This document shows, one piece after another, positions 45,254 through 55,267 of a stretch of 64,000 nt of DNA. The notes under the pieces were generated by a model. It worked only from the letters and a program-made list of their open reading frames with translations, ran no database searches and had not been told where the DNA came from. Numbering within the stretch: the first letter of the stretch is position 1; each line of letters starts with the position of its first letter. Position numbers and translations under genes: made by a program. The stretch comes from Rhipidocladum racemiflorum (taxonomy: Eukaryota > Streptophyta > Magnoliopsida > Poales > Poaceae), in contig CM070584.1 in assembly GCA_036346355.1 (NCBI GenBank), positions 52,411,097 through 52,475,096 of the forward strand. The letters run 5' to 3'.

Positions 45254-46315
45254 ATGGCGTGCCCGGTGCTTCTCGCACTCGCTCTCAAGAAGGTCGACCT
45301 GAACAGCGAGGAGCATGGACCTGCCTTGCCCATCGTCATGGTCGTCACTGCAGGTACTACATTAGTATCGGGCATTTGCCCCGTGCTTGCCTGCTCTTTC
45401 TCCCAGAGATTCGCCAGCCTAGGTGTAACACCGCCCCGTGTGACCAAGAGTCTGGCACCCTTATCCTCTGCTTGCCTCCTCGTCCTTGGCTGCTTGATTG
45501 CACTGCTCGTTATCTCCAGAAACATTGTGATCCCCATTGGCGTCATGTTTGGAGTTTTCATCGTGATCCGTACGGTCTGCTATGCACGGAATTGTGGTCC
45601 ACAGCAGGAAGCTCAAGAGGAATTCCACTCCAAACTCGACAACTCCCTTGAGTTCTTGGCCGGTATCACCGGAATTCTCTTTCTGGGGCTGGAAGGCTTG
45701 GCACTGGAAGATCAGGTCAGTGGCAGCAAGGGCCTCCGGGCACCCATGGGCATCAGCTTCTTCGCATGCGCTCTTGGGGTGTTCCTTATGTTCCTCGAGA
45801 TGATCCCCCCTCTGCAGGTTACGATGACTAACATTGCCCTTTGTACTGTGATCTTGGACGGCCTCATGGCTATCGGTACCGTCGCGGTATTGGTGATCAT
45901 TATGCTTCAACTCATGGGACCTCAAGCGTTGCTGCTATTTATACCCGCATTTCTAATTTTCCTGCTACTTGCGTACCGAATGGCCGTCGGCGGCCAAAAC
46001 GATGGCCGCATTGAAGAGTGTAAACCGGCGTCGCTGGAACTGACCAAAGTCACGTTTACCGGATTCTTGGCCGTGTCAGTGGCAGCCATCAGCAGAGGTT
46101 CGCCCAACCATTGTACCGACTGGTTCCTACTGTTTGCAGCAGCGGCCATTGTTTGTGGTATCGCGTGGAGGCTCCTGACACACGCCAAATCAAATACCAT
46201 GATGGAAAGTGCCAATGTTGCTTCCTTCTGCACCCATTTATGCGTTGCAGTTGCTTCGATTCTGTTCGCAGCAATGGCCGGGAAAGCGCTCTCTGCCGGG
46301 AAAGCGCTCTCTTGA
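45254..46315 (+). CDS. Gene W: intact ~10-helix membrane protein, unknown function
   Basis: From ATG 45254 the frame encodes 353 residues. The frame is open from 45206, directly after an AG, so a spliced upstream exon could add about 16 or more residues. I see about ten hydrophobic segments, including PIVMVVTAGTTLVSGICPVL, LSSACLLVLGCLIALLVI, VIPIGVMFGVFIVIR, LAGITGILFLGLEGLAL, ISFFACALGVFLMFLEM, LMAIGTVAVLVIIML, LLLFIPAFLIFLLLAY, FLLFAAAAIVCGIAWRLL and HLCVAVASILFAAMAG. The C-terminus ends in a short direct duplication (AGKALSAGKALS). There are no stops, and third-position composition looks GC-rich, as expected of a grass gene. Neighbouring X, Y and Z genes also encode small multi-helix proteins, so this is a local membrane-protein cluster. 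I do not recognise a named family or reaction. Confidence 0.75.
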   Translation: MACPVLLALALKKVDLNSEEHGPALPIVMVVTAGTTLVSGICPVLACSFSQRFASLGVTPPRVTKSLAPLSSACLLVLGCLIALLVISRNIVIPIGVMFGVFIVIRTVCYARNCGPQQEAQEEFHSKLDNSLEFLAGITGILFLGLEGLALEDQVSGSKGLRAPMGISFFACALGVFLMFLEMIPPLQVTMTNIALCTVILDGLMAIGTVAVLVIIMLQLMGPQALLLFIPAFLIFLLLAYRMAVGGQNDGRIEECKPASLELTKVTFTGFLAVSVAAISRGSPNHCTDWFLLFAAAAIVCGIAWRLLTHAKSNTMMESANVASFCTHLCVAVASILFAAMAGKALSAGKALS

Positions 46316-46480
46316 TCACGTAGCATGGAGCAATTGACAGTGTTGAATTATCATCCAGCCTTCATGTCAGTTTTATATGCTACTAGTCTACTACCATTTT
46401 TTATTCTTCTTCTTCTGCCCAGCAGTTTGGCTGTATCTTTGTAATAATTGATTGGTTGTATGCATCCCATGATGCAGAGG

Positions 46481-46603
46481 GGAGGATATCCTCTGACGTC
46501 ACGTCCTCTGACGTTGGGTCACTGACGTGTGGGCCCATGCGTTGGGAGGGCCCACACGTCAGTGACCCAAAGTCAGAGGGGTGAAGTCAGAGGATCTCAT
46601 TTC
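46481..46603. mobile_element. Palindromic MITE, probably Mutator-type
   Basis: This 123-bp sequence folds almost completely on itself: GGTCACTGACGTGTGGGCCC pairs with GGGCCCACACGTCAGTGACC around a short loop, and outer arms share TCCTCTGAC. It is flanked by GATGCAGAGG on both sides (46471-46480 and 46604-46613), so a 9-10 bp target duplication, which fits Mutator-like elements. It lies 165 bases 3' of gene W. Confidence 0.75.
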
Positions 46604-46628
46604 GATGCAGAGGCCCCAGGAGATTTAT

Positions 46629-46875
46629 GGGCTGTTTGGTTTGTATCCATTTGTTGCCAATGCTTGCCATGCCAAATTTTGGTAGTGTTGACCAAATTTG
46701 GCAAGCATTTGGTTTGCAACCAAATTTTGGCTAGATTCTTTTCTCCATTGGCTAGCCAAATTTTCCTAGTTCATTTTCTAGCCAAACTTTGGCCACCAAT
46801 TTAGGCACCAAAATTTGGCTAGCCAAATTTTGGCATGGCATGGCTTGGCAAATTTGGCCTCAAACCAAACAGCCG
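46629..46875. mobile_element. MITE with GGCTGTTTGGTTTG ends
   Basis: Inverted ends GGCTGTTTGGTTTG and CAAACCAAACAGCC bracket ~246 bp made of many TTTGGCTAGCCAAA and CCAAATTTTGGC motifs in both orientations. Ends of this type are common in grass MITEs. I found no convincing target duplication, so the superfamily is not assigned. Confidence 0.75.
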
Positions 46876-48122
46876 ATATCTTTTGTTATCTAAAAAAAAC
46901 TCTACTACCATTTTTACATGCTTCTACAGTGATTGCTTACCAAAATTCCCCTCCTATTCTTATATCTGTAGCAATATCCAACTTCAAAACACACGGCCAA
47001 CGGTAGCTAGATAGCAGTAAGTAGCAAGCTTAACTAACGATTAGTTGAGCATTCTTTCTTTCACAGGAGATTAATTAAACATTCCGTAAATAACAAAGGC
47101 TCTATCTTAAGTTTGGACTACGGAACGGATAATGTTCAATGATCATCCGCGACTTTGTACTAGGAAATTTAAATGCGCGGATTACATTTCATGATTTTGC
47201 AATCATGTCAGAGAAATAATCCACTTATTTAGCAAAAACTGCCCTTCTGTTTAAGCTATGTGCCTACATATTCCACTCCCCTTGCAACTGCAAAAGTAAA
47301 TAATTTGTGGCACACGGGCGTCTACTAATATTCTATTCTCAAAATTTGATCCATGTCACGGAATTAAGCAGTAGTTACAGAATAACGGAGGAATAAGAGA
47401 TACCGAAATAAACATTAGGTACATTCACTGTATGCAAAGTCGACACAAACGTAATTAATTTGCTTGTACATATATACAAATATACAATTATGAGCCATTT
47501 AATTCTCTGACAATTGTAGTACCGAGCATAAATAATCAGTCGGCGTAACCGGATAAACGGTAACACTCAACACTCCATGTGCTCAGAATATGTTCTCATT
47601 ATACATTTTTTTCATTATACTGGCACGCTTTTATCAACAATTTCAGCGGACCAACACTGCTGGCAGCCAAAGCACGCAAATGCCGCCTCACAAAAGAACA
47701 CCATTGGCCGAGCCACCACACTGCCAACTGTGCCCGCTACCTGATGCCTCAATGTTCATGATATTCTCCTTTTCATCTAGGCTTGGCTCACCGAAGGAGT
47801 GGTGATTATTTTGTAAAACACCGGGGCGACTTGGCTTGCACTGGCCGCCATGGCGAGCTGGTTTGGCTTCGAAGTTCTCCCCCGGGGGATACCTTCAACG
47901 GAGATGCCCAGAAGTGGCGCTCAAAGGTACTTGCCATGTCGCCATCCCAGGTTTGGAAGGTCTTGTCGATATGCCCTGCGACCAAGTTTTGAGTCAGGGC
48001 GGAGCCACCACCCGAGTAGGATAGGCGCAACGAGCAGTGGAACTCTAGTACGATTCAATTGCTATCAGGCATCATAGAAGCCGTATCTTCTCGAGCAAGC
48101 TCTTAGCTGTAGTTAGACTTGC
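46876..48122. other. Intergenic sequence without supported genes
   Basis: AT-rich host-like sequence runs to about 47580. The part from about 47640 to 48120 is more GC-rich and may belong to the decayed upstream part of the Gypsy polyprotein, but frames are short and I cannot confirm a domain before about 48123. Confidence 0.5.
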
Positions 48123-48140
48123 TCATATTTCCAAAAATTT

Positions 48141-49086
48141 TTGGCTCCCTTTCTACGGGATCGTACCGGTCACGTCGGTCAAGTCGTGTTGCCCGTGACC
48201 TTAGGCAGTCCGAACAATTTTCGGACAGAAATGATCACATTCGAGGTGGTCGATTTTGAGTCAGCCTACAATGCCATTCTTGGCAGGCCAGGTCTAGTCA
48301 AATTTATGGCAGCTACGCATCACGCGTACCAATGCCTGAAGGTTCCAAGCCCAAACGGGGTGATTACCGTGAAGGGGAACCATAAGTCGGCATTAAATTG
48401 CAACGAGATGGCATTGGACATGGTCGGACAACTGCCTCTGCGTGGTCCCAACCAAGAGCCGAAGCATTCCCGGCCTAAAGTTACCCTCCAGCCCGGAGGA
48501 GAGACAAAGGCCGTTCCGCTGAGCGAAGCGGAACCGACCAAGGTCGTGCATTTAGGATCTTCTCTAGATCCTAAATAGGAACTCGAGCTCATTACTTTCC
48601 TCCAGAAGAATGCGGACATGTTGGCTTGGAAACCATCTGACATGACCGGGGTCCCAAGGGAAGTGATCGAGCACAGGCTAGAGGTCCAGCCTGACAAAAA
48701 ATCGGTGCGACAGAAGCCTAGGCGTTTCTCCCCGGAAAAGCAAAAGATCATCCGAGTGGAACTCGACAAGCTCCTCAAGGCCGGCTTCATCCGAGAGGTT
48801 GAGCATTCGGAATGGCTGGCTAAACCGATCATCGTTAAGAAGAAGGGGGGCAAATGACGCATGTGCGTCGACCATACGGGCTTGAATGCCGCCTGTCCCA
48901 AGGATAACTTCCCGCTGCCCCGCATAGACCAATTGGTCGATGCGACAACGGAGTCCCAGGTGATGAGCTTCTTGGATGCCTACTCGGGCTACCATCAGAT
49001 CAGCATATCACCTGAAGATGAAGAGAAGACTTCATTCATTACCCCGTTTGGAACGTTTTGCTATACGACCATGTCCTTCGGTCTGA
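48141..49086 (+). pseudogene. Gypsy pol part 1: protease tail and reverse transcriptase N-terminal half
   Basis: A single frame runs through 48141-49086 with two in-frame stops: TAG at 48576-48578 and TGA at 48855-48857 (where the family has Trp in a KWRMCVD-like motif). The protease end shows NFRTEMITFEVVDF and AILGRPGLVKFMA. After a charged linker the reverse transcriptase begins with MLAWKPSDMTGVP, PRRFSPEKQKII and KAGFIREVEHSEWLAKPIIVKKK, then MCVDHTGLNAACPKDNFPLP and LDAYSGYHQISI. The piece ends at SFGLR exactly where the PIF element is inserted. No frameshift is needed, only stops, so decay has been mild. Confidence 0.9.
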
Positions 49087-51452
49087 GAGCATCTCCAAGA
49101 GCCTTGGTATCCTGCTCTCTATCTGTAAATAATAGCAAACGGCTGAAAAAACAACTCTCCAAAAGAATCGCCATCCTCTTCTGGAAATCTAGCGAGCGGA
49201 GAGAGGCTCGCTACATTTGGCGATTCTCTCTCCGCTCGCTATCCCCTCCGGCGCAACCGAAATCTTGTTCGCGCGACCGAGCGGATCATCCTCCGTCGCG
49301 AGCACGGAGCGCCGTCCCCTCTCCACTCTCTCGGTCTGGCATCTCCGTCGCGACCTCCACGGAGCGCCGCCGCCATCTCCACTCTCTCGGTCTGGCATCT
49401 CCGTCGCGACCTCCACGGAGCGCCGCCGCCATCTCCACTCGCTCTCCCCTCCGCAAGCCACCGGCGGACCCCCAACCTCGACGAGGCATTCAACGGCGGA
49501 TGTAGCACTGGTAATGCTCCCCCCTGTTTTCTTGTTTGCTCTAGATCTGGCTACATCTTTGTGATTTGTTGGTAAACTCCCCCCGTTTTATTGTTTCCTC
49601 TTGTGCAATCTTCCTCTCTCCATCCGGCTGCGACGCGGATCCGGTAGTGGTAGAGCCTTGGACCTCCAGATCTGCATCTAGGAGCGTTTTCTTGGTAAGT
49701 ACTCGGCCTACCACCATTTGTCCTCTTCCCGTGTGATTTACAGAAGGATTTGAGTGATGATTTACAAAAGGATTTGAGTGGTGACTTAAAGTAGGATCTT
49801 GAAGGGAAGTATTCGAATAACAATTGTTGTTGATGACCTTGCACTCTTCCAATAGCACGTTCACAGAGCGGATATGGTCTCCAACACTTCAAATCCTCTT
49901 TCTAACTATGAGATGATGAATGTTCTGCACGTGATATTGGTAGTATGGTCTCCAATACCCTAAACCATACCCTAAATAGAGTGGATTGGTCGCCAACTAT
50001 GAGATGATGAATGTTCTGTACTCTGAAGACAACTATTGTTATGAATGTTCTTGACTCCATATACCCCATATACCCCATAGACCCCCTTTTACTCTAGTTT
50101 AGTAATGAGAGTGGACATCAAATTGGCCATGCCAATTCAAATTGTTGCTGTTAAACTCGGTTTGGAACATGTTTATGTTGCTTGTCCCTGAGTATTTTAG
50201 ATGTAATGGTCTTTCCTAAAAGAGTTTGTAAATGGACTCTGTAGTATGTCTTTGCATCTTATGACTACACGATGCAGTTCTTTGCTTGTTTTCTATTTTT
50301 GCTCATAGCCTTTTAGTGCGTGATGTTTCAATGAAACCGGACTGCCTACCTCTATTTGGTGGTTCTACTTCAAGGTACAGGAATGATAGCAACACTGGAA
50401 GAAAAATATGATTATGGTAATTCTGGTGAGAAAGAAAGCTTCTTATATGATGAGACTTGAAAATGAATTGATGTATTGTTTATGCCATCGACCTACAGAA
50501 TATGTTCTCAAGCACTAGCTGTCAGGCTATTATTTGAAGCAGTGCAGCATATGCTAATGTGAAGATCGCTAGATGCATCTTGTATCTTGCTTATGATTTT
50601 ACTTTACCCTGTCTTGTGCTTCATGATCCATCACTAATTAAATCTGTATATCCTTCATAGCAATAATGTTTCTCCTGATGGACTTTGGAAAATCAATTTA
50701 CCGATGAGTGAATTGGGGGCACCAGTAATGGAGAAATTACTTTACCGATTCATAGCACTAGTCATCGGTCATTACATTTTGTTTGTTTCCCACATCATAT
50801 ATTGGAGTTGTTCAATGTTAGCAAAATATTTGGTCATGACTTTAGGTACAAGAAACTTTAGGATTTCCATATCACAGTTCAATAGTGCAAACTCTAAATT
50901 TCCAGGCGTATATGTAGCCTTGATCAGAGGAGTTCCATATCTGCGGAAGTTTTCTTGTGCATTTCAATGTTGTGGCGGCAGACAATAGTAAGAAAAACTC
51001 CTGTACCAATATTCACTAAAACAGCTATCATTGTCATAAAATGCACAAGATACATCCATAAGCTTTTCGTCTTTACAATTTCTACTCTTCCAAATTAAGC
51101 CAATCTCTTTCTAACTGTTTTCCTTTTTCCAGATCACTTATCAGTTCTTCCAGGAGAGGGTCTGTTAATTGGAGGGAGCTAATTGATAACAGGCATCAGC
51201 TTACAAGGTAATAGGAAGTTCTCAACTGTGGTACCTTTTTTCAGATCACTTATCAGTACATCCATTAGAGGGTCTGTTAATATGCGCTTTTGCTCATGCG
51301 AATGTTTCATATGCACTTCCGATTGTATGGACTAACTGAATGTTTCATATGCATATAGATGGTATGTACTAACTGAATGTTTCATATGTATCATGTTTGC
51401 TTTCAGTTGATAAGTCTTAACTCATCTTAGTGTAATATTTACTTGCATATAG
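49087..51452 (+). other. 5' region of the PIF/Harbinger element upstream of ORF1
   Basis: The first ~420 bases are CT-rich with a 15-bp inverted pair AGCGAGCGGAGAGAG (49191-49205) and CTCTCTCCGCTCGCT (49226-49240), then a 56-bp tandem duplication (from 49321 and 49377) in a GC-rich stretch. The remaining 1.9 kb is AT-rich, intron-like DNA with GT donors at 49510 and an acceptor CATATAG just before ORF1 at 51453. I read this as a 5' exon followed by a long leader intron. No other gene is supported. Confidence 0.55.
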
Positions 51453-53034
51453 ATGGATAAAGATTCAAAGAAAGTGAGTGCAGTGCATGCTTGGACAATT
51501 AAGTGCATAATGGAAATTGCAAGTGATATTAAGAACATCGTGAACGATAATTTTTCCCCTTGCTCATGCGAGAATGGAAATGAACTCAATGGACTCTTAC
51601 TTGGGATCGAAGACGCTGCTCGCCGTCTTGAAGAGCTTGCCATACAATCGGAAGGGTTGGTGGGAACAACCGGTGTTGATCCAGTCGACGAAGAAGAAGG
51701 AGACGAGGAGTTGCGCCCGTACGACTATGAGAGCGATGATTCGGATAAAATTTACGATCATCAATTTAGAGAGGATGAAAGTATCGAGTCCAGTGGGTAG
51801 TGTTGTTCGTGTTCTACTTTTATGAGACCTACTTGTTGACATCCAGTTAGTAGTATTATTCGTGTTCCCCGTTTTAAGACGTGTCGTACTTTTACATGTG
51901 TTGTTATGCATCTTTGTTTAATTCAGTATTGATGCTTACAGTTTGTGCGATATGGATGACTTCTATACTCGTCTGTTGACTGAGGGGGGAAGTGAAATTC
52001 GTTGGGACGAAAGCCCAATTGGGGAGCAACCTTCTCTAGTTAACCATTCTACTACCCAATCGAGAGCTCAAAATAAAAGATCAAAGAATTTTTCGGAGAA
52101 TGAAGATAATATGTTGGTATCGGCATGGCTTAATGTGAGTTTGGATCCGGTGCAAGGGACCCAACAAACTCGTACCACATATTGGAGTAGAATACATGAT
52201 TACTTCCACGAGAACAAAACTTTCGAGTCGGAGCGTAGTCAGAACTCACTCATGCACCGATGGTCATCTATTCAAGAGCATGTTAACAAGTTTTGCGGAT
52301 GTTATGACCGCATTGAGCGTAGACGGCAAAGCGGGCTAACAGAGCAGGATAAGGTTAGTCATTCTCATTTTTTTCATTACAGATTTATAAGTGTTGTCCA
52401 TGTTAATAAGGTACATGTCCTTTTGTAGATTGTCCATGCTAAATCATTGTATCAAGAAGAAGAAGGGCGATTATTTGCATACTTGCATTGCTGGAATATA
52501 CTACAACACCATCCCAAGTGGACTAGTCATTTATCTCAGAAAAAGCAGAAAACATCGTCCAATGCGTCTCCGGGTAGTTCCAGTCCTGTTAGCTCCAATG
52601 CAAGTCATTTTAATGAAGAAGCTGCTACTACAGATGCTGTTATTGCAGAAGCTGATGTGCTCAGAAGGCCAACTGGTAGGAAGGTAGAGAAAGAGCGGAT
52701 ACGCCGCGGTAAAGCTGCAGTTGAGAGTGGGCCAACAGGTTCACTCTACATGGAAGCATTAGAAAACTTTAGGAAAGAAATGAAAGAAATGGAGCTTATT
52801 AAAGAGCAGAAGAAAGAAGAGCGGTACGAACGAGCATTTGCGCAAGAACAGGAGAGGATTGCTCATGAGAAGGAAAAGATTGAGATAAGAAAAAATGAGT
52901 TTGAATTGAAGAGAATGGTTGAAGAAGAGAGAATTATGAGCGTTGACACTAGTCGCTTGAGTGGGCCACAACAACAATACTACCTCTCCTTACAGAATGA
53001 CATAATCGCTCGCAGGTGTAATAGGTCCAGCTGA
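51453..53034 (+). CDS. PIF/Harbinger ORF1 protein (Myb/SANT-like, three exons)
   Basis: My gene model joins 51453-51796, 51942-52353 and 52429-53034 across two GT-AG introns, giving 453 residues without a stop. Residues 1-115 form an acidic N-terminal region (LLLGIEDAARRLEELAIQSE, then DEEEGDEEL). The Myb/SANT-like trihelix follows: KNFSENEDNMLVSAWLNVS, TTYWSRIHDYFHENK and NSLMHRWSSIQEHVNKF. Exon 3 has a region as in NAM-associated domains (EEGRLFAYLHCWNILQHHPKW), then GRKVEKER and a long coiled coil of EKEKIEIRK-type repeats. In related elements ORF1 binds the transposon ends and helps bring the transposase to the nucleus. An N-terminal exon relative occurs at 4617-4966. Confidence 0.85.
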
Positions 53035-53338
53035 TGTATTCACTAATTATTGATGTAATAGGTCCGGTTACATCTAGATGGAATTGGTTATTTTGCTTAT
53101 CCTTGAGTTAGTGATGGACTTGAAGTTGAGTTGTGATGGACTTGAAGTTGAGTTATGATTATCCTTATTATGATCATTCTGCTTTTGTTTTTCAAAGCTT
53201 GGGAGTTGAGTACATCATAGTTGGAATGCATAAACTTGTACATCATAGTTGGAATGCATAAACTGGTACATCATAGTTGGAATGCATAAACTGTTACATC
53301 ATAGTTGAAGGAAAATAACTAGTACATCATGCGCTCGC

Positions 53339-54433
53339 CTACATCCCTCCATAATGGCGCCACAAGTGCTCGACTAGATCTTCTTGAAGCTGAGAGTGAG
53401 CTTTTCTATTTCTGATCGATTGATGAGTTTGAATAAACTCAGAAAGATCAGGTGTTCTTTCATGTGAGACTGCAACATTTTCTCCTATTGCTTCGTAATT
53501 GTAGTCAACTGGACCTCCATCCCGCTCATCTTCAATTATCATGTTATGCATGATGATACATGCTGTCATGATATCCCTAAGCGCTTCTTGATACCAAAAA
53601 CGAGCTGGTCCACGAACAATTGCAAAACGAGCTTGTAAAACTCCAAATGCTCGTTCCACATCCTTCCTAGCTGCTTCTTGAGCTTCGGCGAAATGTTTTT
53701 TCTTATTCCCTTGGGGAGCTGGTATTGTCTTCACAAATGTTGCCCACGAAGGATATATTCCATCTGCAAGATAGTACCCCATTGTATAATTGTGACCGTT
53801 CACACTATAATTCACTTCAGGTGCTTGCCCTTCGGCTAGCTTTGCGAAGAGAGGGGATCGGTGAAGAACATTAATATCGTTGTGAGACCCTGGTAAACCA
53901 AAAAAAGCATGCCATATCCAAAGATCTTGCGAAGCAACGGCTTCTAGAATGATTGTTGGCTCATGCACATGACCAGTATACATGCCTTGCCATGCTGCAG
54001 GGCAATTTTTCCACTTCCAGTGCATGCAATCTATGCTCCCTAGCATTCCCGGAAAACCTCTTTCCTCACCAATTGCAAGTAATCTAGCAGTGTCATTACC
54101 ATTTGGAGATCTCAAATACTCATCTCCAAATATTTCAATAATAGCTTTCACAAACCTTCTCAGGCTCTCTATAGCAGTACTTTCTCCAATCCGCACATAA
54201 TCATCAATAGCATCTGCTGCTACTCCGTAGGCTAGCATCCGAAATGCCGCGGTAACCTTTTGCAAAGAAGATAACCCAAGAATTCCAGCACAATTCCTCT
54301 TCTGAATGAAATAGTTATCATGCGCTTCTACAGCATGCAATATGCGAAGAAATAAGGAACGATTCATTCGAAACCTACGCCAAAAAGAAGGTTGAGCCGC
54401 GGAGAGGACGATCAGCATAATACACGAAGACAT
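53339..54433 (-). CDS. PIF/Harbinger DDE transposase (HARBI1-like)
   Basis: On the minus strand, ATG 54433 opens 364 codons to a stop at 53339. The catalytic residues of the DDE_Tnp_4 family are present: Asp in GSIDCMHW, Asp in GSHNDINVL, Asp in YYLADGIYP and Glu in RKDVERAFGVL. A helix-turn-helix region with LFLRILHAVEAHDNYF precedes them. The family cuts at the element ends and inserts at three-base targets. Upstream, ATG 54605 starts a frame that looks like the true N-terminus (MEDQDVNVPRHGG, GHARLLK). An ~86-bp near-duplication (GCTGATCCTCC... and GCTGATCGTCC...) lies between 54500 and 54375, so one frame change separates this N-terminus from the catalytic part. The catalytic frame itself is intact. 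Confidence 0.88.
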   Translation of the reverse strand: MSSCIMLIVLSAAQPSFWRRFRMNRSLFLRILHAVEAHDNYFIQKRNCAGILGLSSLQKVTAAFRMLAYGVAADAIDDYVRIGESTAIESLRRFVKAIIEIFGDEYLRSPNGNDTARLLAIGEERGFPGMLGSIDCMHWKWKNCPAAWQGMYTGHVHEPTIILEAVASQDLWIWHAFFGLPGSHNDINVLHRSPLFAKLAEGQAPEVNYSVNGHNYTMGYYLADGIYPSWATFVKTIPAPQGNKKKHFAEAQEAARKDVERAFGVLQARFAIVRGPARFWYQEALRDIMTACIIMHNMIIEDERDGGPVDYNYEAIGENVAVSHERTPDLSEFIQTHQSIRNRKAHSQLQEDLVEHLWRHYGGM

Positions 54434-54774
54434 AAACAAGGAATAATTCCAAACCTGCGCCGAAAGAAGGTTGGGCCATAGATAGGAGGATCAGCAAAAT
54501 AGTCTTGAGCAGTCTAGCATGTCCTTCTTGTCTATTGCGATGAACGACTTGATGGCCAGGAGTAGAACCGCCATGGCGTGGAACATTAACATCCTGATCT
54601 TCCATGTGTGCTACGTATCCTGTTGTCAGAAGAAATACGTACTCATTATTTCTCTCAGACTCCTCGTCTTACGAGAGACATTAGAGACTAAATTTCGACG
54701 ACTCATTGAGGTATTGTTGGTAGTGAACAACAAGAAGCGTGCAATACTTCAAACTGCAAATGGGTATGTATATA

Positions 54775-55135
54775 TAGAGAAGAGTAATATAGCCGTTCGA
54801 ATTTATCCGTTGAAAAATAGCCGTTGCAGCGTTGTCGTTACAATAAATTTCGAATTTTAAACTCCCGCATTGAAAGATAGCCGTTCGAATTTATCCGTTG
54901 AAAAATAGCCGTTGCAGCGTTGTCGTTACAACAAATTTCGAAATGTAAACTCCCGCATTGAAAGATAGCCGTTCGAATTTACCCGTTAAAAAATAGCCGT
55001 TGCAGCGTTGTCGTTACAATAAATTCCGAATTTTAAATCCCCGCATTGAAATATAGCCGTTCGAATTTACCCGTTGAAAAAAAACCGTTGCAGCGTGGTG
55101 GTTACACTAGCTGTTATGGCGGTTATGGAATATGA
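54775..55135. repeat. Subterminal tandem repeat of the PIF element, ~88-bp unit, four copies
   Basis: AGCCGTTCGAATTTA recurs at about 54790, 54879, 54967 and 55055 (periods 89, 88, 88). Each unit has several CCGTT motifs (AGCCGTTCG, CCGTTGAAA, AGCCGTTGCAG). The block lies between the right end of the element and the transposase start. CCGTT is close to known Myb recognition sites, so these are plausible binding sites for the ORF1 protein; that is inference. Confidence 0.85.
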
Positions 55136-55267
55136 TTAAAATATAGGGGAGAGAAAATAGAGAGTGCTGTTGGAGAGGAAGGAGATATAGAGAGTCAAAT
55201 TTTTGGAGAACTCTCCAAATATGGCTTTTGGAGAGTGAAATTTGGAGTGCTGTTGGAGATGCTCTGA

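Larger units (their letters stand above)
49087..55264. mobile_element. PIF/Harbinger transposon, 6,178 bp, inserted in Gypsy reverse transcriptase
   Basis: Terminal inverted repeats read GAGCATCTCCAA (left) and TTGGAGATGCTC (right), with a 3-bp duplication TGA (49084-49086 and 55265-55267). The restored Gypsy reading across the site is GLRNAGAT, as the family requires, which proves the boundaries. Two convergent genes lie inside, as in PIF/Harbinger elements: ORF1 (Myb/SANT-like, plus strand, 51453-53034) and the DDE transposase (minus strand, 53339-54433). A TGA duplication is a slight departure from the usual TTA/TAA of this superfamily. Both genes look largely intact. Confidence 0.95.

Noticed and set aside
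46629..46875. A precise target duplication for the GGCTGTTTGG-ended MITE
   Set aside because: Flanks GATTTATG and GATATCTT share only a few bases, so I did not assign a superfamily.
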